This document shows positions 8,808 to 17,556 of a stretch of DNA of 64,000 bases, one piece after another. Source of the stretch: Proteiniphilum propionicum (GTDB lineage: Bacteria; Bacteroidota; Bacteroidia; Bacteroidales; Dysgonomonadaceae); the NCBI RefSeq assembly GCF_022267555.1, contig NZ_CP073586.1:3328501-3392500 (forward strand). Direction: 5' to 3'. The number at the start of each line of letters is the position of its first letter. Within the stretch, counting starts at the first letter, position 1. The translations under genes and the position numbers were made by a program. The notes under the pieces are model-generated. The model worked only from the letters and a program-made list of their open reading frames with translations, was not told the origin of the DNA and did no database searches.

Positions 8808-9365
8808 ATGATATTCAAATTTCTAATTCTTTCCGATGAAGCAGATAACTTCAAAAGGGAAATCAAAATTGATGCCGATGCCACTTTTTTGGATTTCTAC
8901 CATGTTATTTTAAACTGCACCGGTTTCAGCAATAAGGAAATGGCATCGTTCTTCTTATGTGACAACAAGTGGCGTAAGCTGCAGGAAATCACGCTGGTAG
9001 AAATGGATACATATTCTGATGAGGACTCCTATATAATGGAGAAATGCATTTTGAGCGACTATCTTGAAGATGAAAAGCAAAAGCTGATGTACGTTTTCGA
9101 TTATCTCACCGAACGCGCACTATATATTGAATTATCAGAAATAATTCCCGGAAAAAACCTTGATAAAGCAATCTGTTCACTTTCCGTTGGCGAAGCACCC
9201 AAACAGCTATTGAATATTGAAGAAATAAAAACCGATGGCGTTTTATTGGATACCGGCGAATCGTTCTACGGTGATGAAAATTTCGATATTGATGAATTGG
9301 ACAGAGAGGGATTTGAAGGATTGGATGATATCTCTGTTGATACAGGCGAAAGTGATATCTTTTGA
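8808..9365 (+). CDS. pRiA4b ORF-3-like domain protein, acidic
   Basis: Predicted soluble 185-residue protein. Residues 1-130 (KFLILSDEADNFKREIKID, then FFLCDNKWRKLQEITLVEMD and LMYVFDYLTERALYIEL) match the plasmid pRiA4b ORF-3/IS1096 TnpR-like fold common as a stand-alone protein in Bacteroidales. The C-terminal 50 residues are an Asp/Glu-rich low-complexity tail, possibly disordered. A -7 element TACCTTTG at 8767-8774 fits a promoter 34 nt upstream of the start. The biochemical function is unknown; the plasmid/IS name reflects family history, and nothing mobile is seen here. Confidence 0.75.
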   Translation: MIFKFLILSDEADNFKREIKIDADATFLDFYHVILNCTGFSNKEMASFFLCDNKWRKLQEITLVEMDTYSDEDSYIMEKCILSDYLEDEKQKLMYVFDYLTERALYIELSEIIPGKNLDKAICSLSVGEAPKQLLNIEEIKTDGVLLDTGESFYGDENFDIDELDREGFEGLDDISVDTGESDIF

Positions 9366-9558
9366 ATTGCCCCATCAACATTATCAAATCATCAATGAAC
9401 GCCGGATATTAATTTAATAATAACGGGAAACTGAATCAATCCGTTTTAATATCGCTCATAATCGTTCAATCTGATTATTTACGGTTAAAGTTCAATTAAA
9501 CCTGGTTTTGTATGTTTCAAACTCTCCAAATATCAATCAATCTCATTAAATCTGAATA

Positions 9559-10470
9559 ATGAATACCCTTCTCGTGCTGCTTGGTCCCACAGGTGTTGGA
9601 AAAACCGAATGGAGCCTGCGCATCGCCGAAGAGATAAAAAGTCCCATCATATCAGCCGATTCACGGCAGCTATACCGGGGAATGACCATTGGAACAGCTG
9701 CTCCTACAGAATTACAACGTAAACGTGTACCACACTATTTCGTGGGAGTACTTTCACCTGAAGAATATTACAGCGCCAGTGAATATGAACAGGATGCCAT
9801 GGCTCTGCTAAGTGAACTTTACAAGCAACATCAGGTTGTAATTATGACGGGGGGTTCTATGATGTATATCGATGCGGTGTGTAAAGGTATTGATAATATA
9901 CCCTCTATTGATATCAGGTTGCGAAAAGATGTTCAGGAGCTCTACCGTAAAGAGGGGCTCGATCCTATTCGCCGGCAATTGAAAATTCTGGACCCTGCAT
10001 TTTATGATGAAGTGGATCTGAAAAACCCCAAGAGGGTCATTCATGCATTGGAGGTGTGCCTGATGGCCGGGAGACCTTACTCTTCCCTACGTACTAACCC
10101 TAGAAAAAAGCGTCCTTTTAGTATAGTGAAGATAGGATTTACCCGCGACCGGCAAGAGCTGTATGAACGTATCAATAATCGTGTTAATCAGATGATAAAA
10201 GAGGGACTGGTTGACGAAGCTCGTCACTTTTATCCGCACCGTTATTTAAACTCACTTAACACTGTTGGTTACAAAGAACTTTTCGATTACTTCGACGGTA
10301 ACTGCACGCTCGATTTTTCTATAGAGAAAATTAAACAACACTCCCGAAACTATGCCCGCAAGCAGATGACTTGGTTTAAGAAAGACCCGGAGATAAATTG
10401 GATAAACCTGTCAGAAGAAAATAGAGATGTGATAAATGAGATTAAGGATATTTTGAAATTAGATTGTTGA
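9559..10470 (+). CDS. miaA: tRNA dimethylallyltransferase
   Basis: Transfers a dimethylallyl group to N6 of A37 in tRNAs that read UNN codons. The P-loop is G9-P-T-G-V-G-K-T16. The DSRQLYRGM motif that binds the target adenosine loop follows, as does the [13 protein letters not shown] segment and the C-terminal [18 protein letters not shown]. Length (303 aa) is normal, so the gene is intact. Its last 113 bases plus 21 bases beyond the stop codon are repeated at 28719-28852, which marks the left edge of an accessory island. The downstream neighbour in the ancestral order was probably the small gene at 28887. Confidence 0.96.
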   Translation: MNTLLVLLGPTGVGKTEWSLRIAEEIKSPIISADSRQLYRGMTIGTAAPTELQRKRVPHYFVGVLSPEEYYSASEYEQDAMALLSELYKQHQVVIMTGGSMMYIDAVCKGIDNIPSIDIRLRKDVQELYRKEGLDPIRRQLKILDPAFYDEVDLKNPKRVIHALEVCLMAGRPYSSLRTNPRKKRPFSIVKIGFTRDRQELYERINNRVNQMIKEGLVDEARHFYPHRYLNSLNTVGYKELFDYFDGNCTLDFSIEKIKQHSRNYARKQMTWFKKDPEINWINLSEENRDVINEIKDILKLDC

Positions 10471-10491
10471 ACAGATTCTTTTATTCATTGT
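10358..10491 (+). repeat. Left boundary repeat of the island (miaA 3' end)
   Basis: 134-bp segment covering the last 37 codons and stop of miaA and 21 nt beyond. It is repeated in the same orientation at 28719-28852 with six differences, all transitions, and no gaps. Similarity stops abruptly on the right at 10492. This is the left boundary of the 18.2-kb accessory region. Confidence 0.9.
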
Positions 10492-10492
10492 A

Positions 10493-10558
10493 TGAGTCCC
10501 GTCCGAAATATCTCGATTTTTCATGTTTTTGAAAAATGAGGTTTTAGGAGGGGACTCA
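10493..10558. repeat. Long stem-loop just inside the island boundary
   Basis: TGAGTCCC (10493-10500) pairs with GGGACTCA (10551-10558). Between them CTCGATTTTTCA and TTGAAAAATGAG form a further, bulged stem. The hairpin starts two bases after the boundary repeat ends. It could end miaA transcription, though there is no proper U-run, or be a relic of a mobile-element end. Confidence 0.6.
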
Positions 10559-10784
10559 AATATACAAATTAGAAGTACCGAAAAGCTAAATCTTACATAG
10601 TGTCGATCCTTTTTCCTTTTTTTATTGTAATCATTCAGTTTCATATAAAAATATATTTATACTTTTAATTATTCAGAACTTTTAAATGTCTCCCATTCAT
10701 GTTTACTAATTTATTATGCGACTAATACTCCATTAATTAGCATTTTACAACAGTTCTTTATTCTGTATTAATGTTCACCACTCA
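10559..10784. other. A/T-rich non-coding stretch at island edge
   Basis: No convincing ORF, RNA or promoter is seen here. It lies between the boundary hairpin and a set of decayed gene fragments. Confidence 0.5.
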
Positions 10785-10910
10785 TCACACATGCATGGAT
10801 TGAAACGCTTTTCTTCCATCGCTCATGGCGAGAATTACCGTTTGTTCTGCAGCAAGCAATGTCGCCACCGGCAAAATGATCTTATCGGCCGTTTCAGGTA
10901 TCCCTAAGGT
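10785..10910 (-). pseudogene. Unidentified gene fragment
   Basis: A 41-codon open stretch bounded by stops reads GIPETADKIILPVATLLAAE, then QTVILAMSDGRKAF. It looks like real protein sequence and weakly recalls the C-terminal part of glucosamine-6-phosphate deaminase/6-phosphogluconolactonase proteins, but I cannot assign it. It has no start codon of its own and abuts the toxin remnant. Confidence 0.35.
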
Positions 10911-11074
10911 TTAAATAATTCAGAATGACTACCCAATCGTATCAATTTGATCACATCACTGTTTTCGTCTATCCAAATTAAAAGAAAATCACCCTCGATA
11001 TGGTATTTCCAACATCCCTTGTAATTTCCGACCAAAGGGAGAAGTTTAGTTTTTACAATTTTTTCAATTGTCAT
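10904..11074 (-). pseudogene. Truncated YafQ/RelE-type mRNA interferase toxin
   Basis: A 56-codon ORF too short for the usual calling limit. It contains LVGNYKGCWKYHIEGDFLLI, then LIRLGSHSELF, the C-terminal two-thirds of YafQ-family toxins (family pattern: GNYKGxRExHIxPDWLLIY ... RTGTHSDLF). The first 35 or so residues of the family are absent, and no antitoxin gene is adjacent. It probably descends from a toxin-antitoxin module and is likely inactive, although the putative catalytic His and Phe at the end are kept. It sits 34 nt downstream of talC. Confidence 0.65.
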
Positions 11075-11108
11075 CTTTAATATAAATCGACCAACAATTA
11101 TACGATCT

Positions 11109-11774
11109 TCAAAACTTCACATCATACAAATGTGAGCCATCTCGCTCAAATTCCATTACCCCCTTGTCGGTCATCGGATGCTTCAGAATAGCTTCTAACA
11201 CATTATATGATGCAGTTACGGCATGGCAACCAACCATACTTACGCGATATATCTGATCAACATTTTTAAAACTAGCTCCTAACACTTTGCAAGAAAATCC
11301 GTATAATTTGAATGTATTTACAATATCAGCCACAACATCAATACCATGAGAGGAAATATTATCGAGACGATTGACATACGGTGCAACAAAGTCAGCACCT
11401 GCTTTTGCCGCAATTAATGCTTGTTGCTGGGTAAAAATTGCGGTTGCCGTAACATACATTCCCGCCTCTTTTACCATTTGTATTGCTCTAAAACCTTCTT
11501 TAGTTACAGGGATTTTAACAAAATAATTATTATCGAATTGAAAATAATCTTTATAGCACTTAGCTTCACGTAAAATATCATCCGCTTTTTCACTTATTGT
11601 TTGTACGTGAATCATTTTATCGCCTATACATTCCTGAATTTTAGGAATAATTTTTGATAAAGGTTCATTTTCATGAGCCAGAATAGTCGGATTTGTAGTT
11701 ACACCCTCTATTGGAAAGTGCGTGAACAAATCTTTTATTTCATTTATATTTGCTGTATCTGCTAAATATATCAT
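11109..11774 (-). CDS. talC: Fructose-6-phosphate aldolase/transaldolase-like (TalC/FSA)
   Basis: Class I aldolase of the small transaldolase subfamily. It likely cleaves fructose-6-phosphate to dihydroxyacetone and glyceraldehyde-3-phosphate, or acts as a transaldolase. The Schiff-base lysine is K87 in YFVKIPVT. The N-terminal LADTANINEIKDLF and GVTTNPTILA motifs and the TATAIFTQQQALIAAKAGA segment are all family hallmarks. Length (221 aa) is normal. It is the last intact gene of the minus-strand mannose locus, separated from mtlD by 674 bp of gene debris, so it may have its own promoter. FSA versus transaldolase activity cannot be settled by eye. Confidence 0.9.
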   Translation of the reverse strand: MIYLADTANINEIKDLFTHFPIEGVTTNPTILAHENEPLSKIIPKIQECIGDKMIHVQTISEKADDILREAKCYKDYFQFDNNYFVKIPVTKEGFRAIQMVKEAGMYVTATAIFTQQQALIAAKAGADFVAPYVNRLDNISSHGIDVVADIVNTFKLYGFSCKVLGASFKNVDQIYRVSMVGCHAVTASYNVLEAILKHPMTDKGVMEFERDGSHLYDVKF

Positions 11775-11817
11775 AATATTGTTTTTAATTAAATTATATC
11801 AAAAAAATATCTTTGCC

Positions 11818-12015
11818 TTATCTCTTTACGTCAGCCTCTCCGAACGTGAGTTCTGAGTATCCTATTAAAACAACGTCTTCGTGAAACTGTTCATCAATAT
11901 CGAAAATACACTTGCTATCGAAGGAAATAACTGGGACTTGGTCCCATGTATTACCTTGTTCATAAGCTTCTTGACGTCTCAAGGCAACTTTATCTAAAAG
12001 ATGGCTTTGTCCGTC
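11818..12015 (-). pseudogene. Unidentified C-terminal gene fragment
   Basis: A 65-codon stretch between stops contains ALRRQEAYEQGNTWDQVPVI and EDVVLIGYSELTFGEADVKR. It has clear protein character and a natural stop codon 44 nt upstream of talC, but no start. It overlaps the lipoyl fragment in another frame. I do not recognise the family. It is probably the 3' end of a deleted gene that once preceded talC. Confidence 0.4.
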
Positions 12016-12117
12016 TCATAAGGAAACAAAATGTCTCCTTTTTTAACGGAATCACCCTTTCCCTTTTTTATTTCTGTTATGATATAGCTTTCAACTGATT
12101 GCCCCTTTCGTAGGCAT
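11994..12117 (-). pseudogene. Remnant of an E2-type lipoyl domain
   Basis: Reads MPTKG, then after a +1 shift in a run of four G, GQSVESYIITEIKKGKGDSV and KKGDILFPYETDKAIF, followed by a stop. This is the N-terminal lipoyl domain of a 2-oxoacid dehydrogenase E2 subunit, with the lipoyl-lysine motif ETDKA. The frameshift and the loss of everything after the lipoyl hairpin make it a pseudogene. No E1 or E3 genes are nearby, so it is a displaced fragment. Confidence 0.7.
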
Positions 12118-12223
12118 AATGACTAAAACTGCCATAATTCTTGTCAATATCTTTTTTAAAACAATATATTGATTTCATCTTAAAAGAGAAGAAAGAAAAT
12201 ATAAAGTGGAGGACATATCTATT

Positions 12224-12408
12224 TCAATCATCGCACCGCTTCATAAGGGTTGTGTGGTCCAACCAGCTTTTGGTATGATTCTTACCGTTCAGGATTACCC
12301 TATCGATATAACGATTTTCTGCATTATTGCTAGGGGCATCAATCACTTTTTTTACCGTTTTCAAGATGAATGGTTGCTCTCTTGAATAACGTGGCACACA
12401 TCACATAA
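12224..12408 (-). pseudogene. Remnant of a second GH92 alpha-mannosidase (C-terminal part)
   Basis: Reads LFKRATIHLENGKK, then after a frameshift in an A7 run, VIDAPSNNAENRYIDRVILN and GKNHTKSWLDHTTLMK, then a stop. The intact GH92 gene at 15337 has the corresponding NNSGENKYIQRASLNGSDLT and CWFSHEDLVKG. So a second GH92 gene once lay between mtlD and talC and only about 180 bp of its 3' end survive. Confidence 0.72.
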
Positions 12409-12448
12409 AAAGCAAGGGACAGGGAGTATATTATGAATTGAATTATCC

Positions 12449-13639
12449 TTACTCATATTCGTTTGTCTTATTGATCTGGTTTAAAAACAGCATTGCTTCG
12501 CCCTCTGTCAATCCGCATATTTTCTCAAGAGTATTAAAAACCCCGTGCTCTTTCAATTCCTTGTGAAACTCGATATCCGGGGGATACATCTTACCGTTGA
12601 TATCTGTTGCCTTGAATCTCAATGCCGATTCCAGAACCTTCCCTATCCTGTCATACGGCAGTCCGTTATTATACGCCGACATTAGTGGTGTAACAATCCT
12701 ATCGTCGAATGATAGCTTACGAGGCAGATCGCAACCAACCCGAAACACCGTATCTTCCAAAAGTTGATTTGAAAAACGACGAAGCAAATCATCAATATGC
12801 TCATCCAGGTGGCGGGTTGAAAACACACCGGGATATTCATATTGTAGAGCTCCAGCACTCTGCTGCATTGCTTCATGTACGAAAGCCATTATCCTCCCAT
12901 CTTCAAGCACCTCCCATAAAAAAGTCTGTTCGGGGTGAAATCTATATCCGAGATAGGCAGTCGCAGCATGCCCAAAATTGTGAATGAACAGTTTGCGATC
13001 GACCCAGGCTTTCATGTTCTCTTTCGCTTGCATTCCAGTAATAACGGGTATGGGATTTTTAAATGCTTCCTTGTTTACGATAAGTGTGTTGTAAGCCTCT
13101 GCATAAACAGAAAGGATGTCATTATCCTGGTGATTAACAGTGAAAGGCACCATTTTCCCGATACTTGTTTCCACAAGTCCCACATATTTGTTCAAAGGAT
13201 AGCTTTCCGGCAGAACTTTCGCCAACTCATCACGCATAAATACATCCGCGTTCCGCATATTTTCTGCCAGGACGATATCAATCTTTCGTCCCGGACATAC
13301 GTTTTCGCGTGCCAGCAATCCGCGTGCCAGCGTGGGAACGATATGTTTCAATCCGTTCTTTCCGATAGATACGGCAATGATATCTGCAGAGATAATCTCA
13401 CAGATGACCTTTTCCTCATCCTGGCCCTGTACACCCCGTACATTATCTACAACAATTATTTCCGGACTCGTATCACAGATAATGACTTTGTAAGAATGTT
13501 TCTGATTTAAAGCATCGACAATGTTTTGGTCTATATCAATAAAAACAACTTCATATCCGGAACGGCTGAACAGTTGACCAATAAATGAGCGCCCAATTTT
13601 TCCGGCACCGAATAAAACCAATTTTGGAGATTTGGTCAT
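12449..13639 (-). CDS. mtlD: Mannitol-1-phosphate 5-dehydrogenase family protein
   Basis: NAD-dependent polyol-phosphate dehydrogenase interconverting mannitol-1-phosphate and fructose-6-phosphate. The N-terminal Rossmann motif is F10-G-A-G-K-I-G (LVLFGAGKIGRSFIG). The catalytic K-x4-N-x2-H signature is K216-L-F-I-H-N221-F-G-H224, as in MtlD. Length (396 aa) fits. It sits 6 nt after the isomerase gene in the mannose operon. Here it could make mannitol-1-phosphate as an electron sink or reserve from fructose-6-phosphate; that role is inference. The related tagaturonate/fructuronate reductases are less likely, given the better match to MtlD around the lysine. Confidence 0.85.
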   Translation of the reverse strand: MTKSPKLVLFGAGKIGRSFIGQLFSRSGYEVVFIDIDQNIVDALNQKHSYKVIICDTSPEIIVVDNVRGVQGQDEEKVICEIISADIIAVSIGKNGLKHIVPTLARGLLARENVCPGRKIDIVLAENMRNADVFMRDELAKVLPESYPLNKYVGLVETSIGKMVPFTVNHQDNDILSVYAEAYNTLIVNKEAFKNPIPVITGMQAKENMKAWVDRKLFIHNFGHAATAYLGYRFHPEQTFLWEVLEDGRIMAFVHEAMQQSAGALQYEYPGVFSTRHLDEHIDDLLRRFSNQLLEDTVFRVGCDLPRKLSFDDRIVTPLMSAYNNGLPYDRIGKVLESALRFKATDINGKMYPPDIEFHKELKEHGVFNTLEKICGLTEGEAMLFLNQINKTNEYE

Positions 13640-13645
13640 TCTTAT

Positions 13646-14314
13646 TTATCTTCCATACTCATTACACAGACAAAAATGCATGGGTTCATCTTCCATGATT
13701 TCCGGATAGCGCCCAAGTGATTCATAAAAACGATTATCATTACTATCATCGTTTACCGTCGAGACTTCACCCACAAGTGCCGGTCCGCCTTCCGCCCAGA
13801 AAGCATGATACACATACGGTTCAAGGCAGATACTGTCACCCGGTTTCAGGCTAAAAACATCACCAGCATTAAATGTTTTCCTCACACCGTCTATTAATAA
13901 AGAAAATCGCTCATTGGTTTTTTCTTCCGTTTGCTTATCGGCTTTCCATAGTTGAATGCAAAGATCTCCCCCACCCCGGTTAATAATATCTTCCATCTTT
14001 TTCCAGTGAAAATGCATGGGAGTGACCTGCTTTTCTCCAACAATCATTATTTTCTCACAGTATGTTTTATAAGGCACACGCGAAGGGTAGCCGTTACGAA
14101 GGGTAAATAAAGTCAACCCTTCTTCTTTAAAGCGTCCTTTCCCGAAATCGGTAATATCCCAACCCAATTGTGCCAACCGTATCTCTTCATACTCTTTACC
14201 TTTGGTCTTCCACTCTTCCGGAGTAAGGTATGCCCATGAAGGCAATTTGAATGAATGCTGTTTATAAAATTCAATCGCAAAGTCAATGGCATTGTTAATT
14301 TCACTTCGTTTCAT
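13646..14314 (-). CDS. D-lyxose/D-mannose isomerase
   Basis: Cupin-fold aldose-ketose isomerase of the D-lyxose isomerase family, which converts D-lyxose to D-xylulose and D-mannose to D-fructose. The metal ligands are visible as H101-F-H103, E108 (MHFHWKKMED) and H170 (VYHAFWAEGG). The family N-terminus MKRSEINNAIDFAIEFYKQH and the MIVGEKQVTPMHFHW core are clear. A TTG at 14320 would add two residues; the ATG at 14314 is preferred, giving a 2-nt gap after the PfkB kinase gene. In this operon the sensible substrate is mannose released by the GH92 enzyme. Confidence 0.9.
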   Translation of the reverse strand: MKRSEINNAIDFAIEFYKQHSFKLPSWAYLTPEEWKTKGKEYEEIRLAQLGWDITDFGKGRFKEEGLTLFTLRNGYPSRVPYKTYCEKIMIVGEKQVTPMHFHWKKMEDIINRGGGDLCIQLWKADKQTEEKTNERFSLLIDGVRKTFNAGDVFSLKPGDSICLEPYVYHAFWAEGGPALVGEVSTVNDDSNDNRFYESLGRYPEIMEDEPMHFCLCNEYGR

Positions 14315-14316
14315 AA

Positions 14317-15318
14317 TCAATCTGTTTTTATGTATTTCTGTAATTCGAATAACGGAACCGCTCCTCCCGTACTGTTTTCGCTCAGCAGGTTAAACCTCGC
14401 ATTCGCATTGGCCAATAGAAGCATTTCATGCAGTGAGAACCCTTCATGAATAGCATACAATGCACCGGCACAGAAGGCATCACCGGCGCCTACCGTACTT
14501 TTTATCTCGGCTTGGGAGACTTTAAACGCCGGCACAAATAGTTGTTGTCCGTCTTTTTGCATAACATACCCTCCCTCAGGAAAATGGATCACGACCATCT
14601 TATTTACTCCCTGGTTGAAAAGATCTTCAGCAACTTTAGACAGGTTTTCCCGGCAAAGCGTATCCTTTTTCCGAAGTGCTATATCCGTACAGGCACCGGC
14701 TTCTATCTCATTACAGATAAGATAATCTACATACTTTAAACTTGGTATGACCACACTCCGAAATCGTTCGCCTTGCTCCGATACAACATCAATGGATATT
14801 TCGTATCCCTTTGATTTTAGCATATGCAAGACTTTTGCCCCCACGGTACCATACTTTTCATCGAATGAGTCCAATTTATCCAATAACAACAGATACCCCA
14901 AATGGAAGATTTTTGCCGACGATTCCATTTTTTCAAGGTCGGAATAATCCAACAGCGCGTTTGATCCCCTGTAATGAAAAAATGTTCGTGCCCCGCTATG
15001 CATTTCCGACATCACATCAGTAAAAGAGGTTGTAACTCCGTCACGTATTGACATATACCGATTATCTATATTGTATTTAGCAATCTCATCCATAATATAT
15101 CTGCCGTTGTCGTCATTACCAACTATTCCCCCTGCCCATAAAGGTATATCTGTTTGCAACCTTGCCAGATTGACGAGCACGTTATGCGCACATCCACCTA
15201 AAGCTCTCCCGGCTACAAGTTTGATATTGGCCAGATTGCCTTTTCCCGGCCAGGTATCGATCATTTTAATATGGTCGATGACCCAATTCCCTGCTGAAAT
15301 GATTCCGTTGCGTTGCAT
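14317..15318 (-). CDS. PfkB-family sugar kinase (probable fructokinase)
   Basis: Ribokinase-family enzyme phosphorylating a sugar with ATP. The N-terminal substrate region shows GRALGGCAHNVLVNLARL and the C-terminal PfkB signature is TVGAGD280AFCAGAL, with D280 as catalytic base. Length is 333 aa. It lies between the GH92 gene (18 nt upstream) and the mannose isomerase. The isomerase would produce fructose, so fructose is the most likely substrate and fructose-6-phosphate the product. That is inference from context; the PfkB family also includes ribokinase and 2-keto-3-deoxygluconate kinase. Confidence 0.85.
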   Translation of the reverse strand: MQRNGIISAGNWVIDHIKMIDTWPGKGNLANIKLVAGRALGGCAHNVLVNLARLQTDIPLWAGGIVGNDDNGRYIMDEIAKYNIDNRYMSIRDGVTTSFTDVMSEMHSGARTFFHYRGSNALLDYSDLEKMESSAKIFHLGYLLLLDKLDSFDEKYGTVGAKVLHMLKSKGYEISIDVVSEQGERFRSVVIPSLKYVDYLICNEIEAGACTDIALRKKDTLCRENLSKVAEDLFNQGVNKMVVIHFPEGGYVMQKDGQQLFVPAFKVSQAEIKSTVGAGDAFCAGALYAIHEGFSLHEMLLLANANARFNLLSENSTGGAVPLFELQKYIKTD

Positions 15319-15336
15319 ATTCCGTTTCTTTATACT

Positions 15337-17556
15337 TTATTTGGTTATTGATCTGTATCCGTTATACGAAGGTGGCATATCGTTTTCTTTACTCCCCCAC
15401 TTAAGATTGGGTTTATCACCCATTTGCAATTCCAAAAGAGCTCCTTTTACCAAATCTTCGTGAGAAAACCAGCATTTGGTCAAATCGCTACCGTTGAGAC
15501 TAGCTCTTTGTATGTATTTGTTTTCACCTGAATTATTATAAGCGTTGATTATGAATTGTTTCCCATTGGGTAGATCGATGGTTATCTTTTCAAATACTGG
15601 GCTCCCAATGTTGTAAAACGGAATACCCGGGGTTACGGGAAAAAATCCCATCATGGAAAATACGACAAAAGACGACATACCTCCTCCGTCTTCGTCTCCG
15701 GGAATACCGAACAGGTTGTCCGCAAACCAGGTATCCAGCAACATACGAATACGCTTTTGGGTTTTCCATGGTGCCCTCAGATAATTGTACAGGTAAGGAA
15801 TATGGAAGCTCGGCTCGTTGCCCATCGCAAATTGTCCTACTAAGCCCGAAGCGTCAGGTTGTGTGTACCAAAATCTGAATTTCGGAAGTCCGAGATCTTC
15901 ACGGAACAACTGATCGAGTTTTTCTTCTGCCTGCTCCTTTCCTCCCATAAGATCAAAAAGTCCATACAAATCATGTTTGGCTGCCCAGTTAAAAGTATAT
16001 GCATTATTTTCCGTAAAATATTCCCGTCCGGCAAAACGGGGATCGAAATGTTCAATCCATTCGCCGTTCTTGTCTTTAGGCCAAACAAAACCTTTTTCGA
16101 CACGAAAAACATTGCGATAATTCAATGAGCGGTTTAAAAATAATTCGCGATCCTTTTCATTGCCTGTAAAATCAGCCATTTGCGCGATGCACCAGTCGCT
16201 ATAACTATTGTCGATCGTAACGGATACGCTTTGCCGTTTTTCCCAATCTGGATCTACTTCTTTTACAGTTTCTTCTTCGCCGGGCCATAGTCCGGGCATG
16301 TATCCCTTTTCATTGTAAAAAGAATCAAGAGACGTTGCAGGACCATTATTCCAGGGCAAAAGAGTAGCTTCCAAAGAACCTTTTTTAATACCCTCATAGG
16401 CTTTGTCAAAGTCAAAATTCCGCAATCCTTTCGCCCAGGCATCCGTCATCCAGATAGCCGCGTTGTTGCCAGTCATTGCCGGCCAATCACCAAATACGAC
16501 TGCGAAGGAAGGCATCCATCCGCTTTGTTCATACATGGTTATATATGAGCGGATCCGTTCCTGAGCCAATGCCGGATTCAGAATCATACCCAATGGTTCT
16601 AATGCAATATAATTATCCCATAGCCAGTTATCCACATAAAAGGGCTTATCGGATTGATGTACCTTGTGATCGAAAGCACTATAATACGCCCCATACTCAT
16701 TGATATCGACCATACGTTCATAACTACGGTACAAGGCAGTATAAAAGACCCTTTTCTGCGCTTCTGTTCCCCCTTCCACATTAATTTGTGACAAAACCTT
16801 GTCCCAGGCATTATAGGCAGCCTTTTTGACCTCATCAAAATTCCATCCGGGAATTTCATTATATAAATTTTGTTTTGCCTTTTCTACACTGATATAAGAA
16901 ATACCGTATTTAAAGCGTACGGTTTTCGCGTTTTGACCGATTTTCAATAATGCGTGTTTCTTTTCGTTGTCTTTATACCGGATATCTTCGATGTCCACAT
17001 CAGTTTCAGCATATAAGTACGCTTTCATCCCCTGAAAATGATCGGTTCCGGTTATCACTCTTTTGTTGGCCTTCAACTCTCCTTCACCGTTGAGAATGCC
17101 CAAACGAAAAAAATTATGATCATTCTCCGCAAAAGTCACCTGAAAGATCGCACTTCGCTCAGCGGTTGTAAATTCAATCACATCATTTTTCACTTCAGAA
17201 GCTACCTGATAGTAATAAGGTGTCGCTTGTTCCTTTTCTATGTTGAACTTTTTATCCCATAAATCCGATTCACCACTTACAGGCAAAAACTGAAAAACAT
17301 AAGCAATACGGTGAGAAGCCACATTTAAAGGGAAGTAGCGTATCTGGTCATCCAACTGGTCCTTCTTCATCGGATAAGACCTCAGCATGCAGTTCGGCAA
17401 CTGTACGGTAGGTCGTGTAGGTTCAAGTATAAGTCCTACACCACCGATGGTCGGGTCTACATACGACAGGTTTGATTGCGCAAAAGCGATAGGTGAAATA
17501 AGAAATAGTACTATTAAAATATAATTTCTAAACATAGCCTTAAAAAAATTAATCAT
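15337..17556 (-). CDS. GH92 family alpha-mannosidase
   Basis: Calcium-dependent exo-alpha-mannosidase that removes mannose from alpha-mannosides or N-glycan/mannan side chains. A signal peptide spans about residues 8-27 (ending AFAQ). The GH92 pattern is present: YVDPTIGG at the start of the mature protein, MGNEPSFHIPYLYNY with the catalytic glutamate, and GDEDGGGMSSFVVFSMMGFFPV. Length (739 aa) is typical. The ATG overlaps the stop of the upstream glycosidase gene (ATGA), so the two are translationally coupled. A second start at 17535 (MFRN) is possible. Linkage specificity cannot be read from sequence. A decayed second GH92 lies downstream. Confidence 0.93.
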   Translation of the reverse strand: MINFFKAMFRNYILIVLFLISPIAFAQSNLSYVDPTIGGVGLILEPTRPTVQLPNCMLRSYPMKKDQLDDQIRYFPLNVASHRIAYVFQFLPVSGESDLWDKKFNIEKEQATPYYYQVASEVKNDVIEFTTAERSAIFQVTFAENDHNFFRLGILNGEGELKANKRVITGTDHFQGMKAYLYAETDVDIEDIRYKDNEKKHALLKIGQNAKTVRFKYGISYISVEKAKQNLYNEIPGWNFDEVKKAAYNAWDKVLSQINVEGGTEAQKRVFYTALYRSYERMVDINEYGAYYSAFDHKVHQSDKPFYVDNWLWDNYIALEPLGMILNPALAQERIRSYITMYEQSGWMPSFAVVFGDWPAMTGNNAAIWMTDAWAKGLRNFDFDKAYEGIKKGSLEATLLPWNNGPATSLDSFYNEKGYMPGLWPGEEETVKEVDPDWEKRQSVSVTIDNSYSDWCIAQMADFTGNEKDRELFLNRSLNYRNVFRVEKGFVWPKDKNGEWIEHFDPRFAGREYFTENNAYTFNWAAKHDLYGLFDLMGGKEQAEEKLDQLFREDLGLPKFRFWYTQPDASGLVGQFAMGNEPSFHIPYLYNYLRAPWKTQKRIRMLLDTWFADNLFGIPGDEDGGGMSSFVVFSMMGFFPVTPGIPFYNIGSPVFEKITIDLPNGKQFIINAYNNSGENKYIQRASLNGSDLTKCWFSHEDLVKGALLELQMGDKPNLKWGSKENDMPPSYNGYRSITK

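Noticed and set aside
12935-13510. 191-codon plus-strand frame opposite mtlD
   Set aside because: Composition (many Cys, His, Phe) and lack of any motif indicate a shadow of mtlD.
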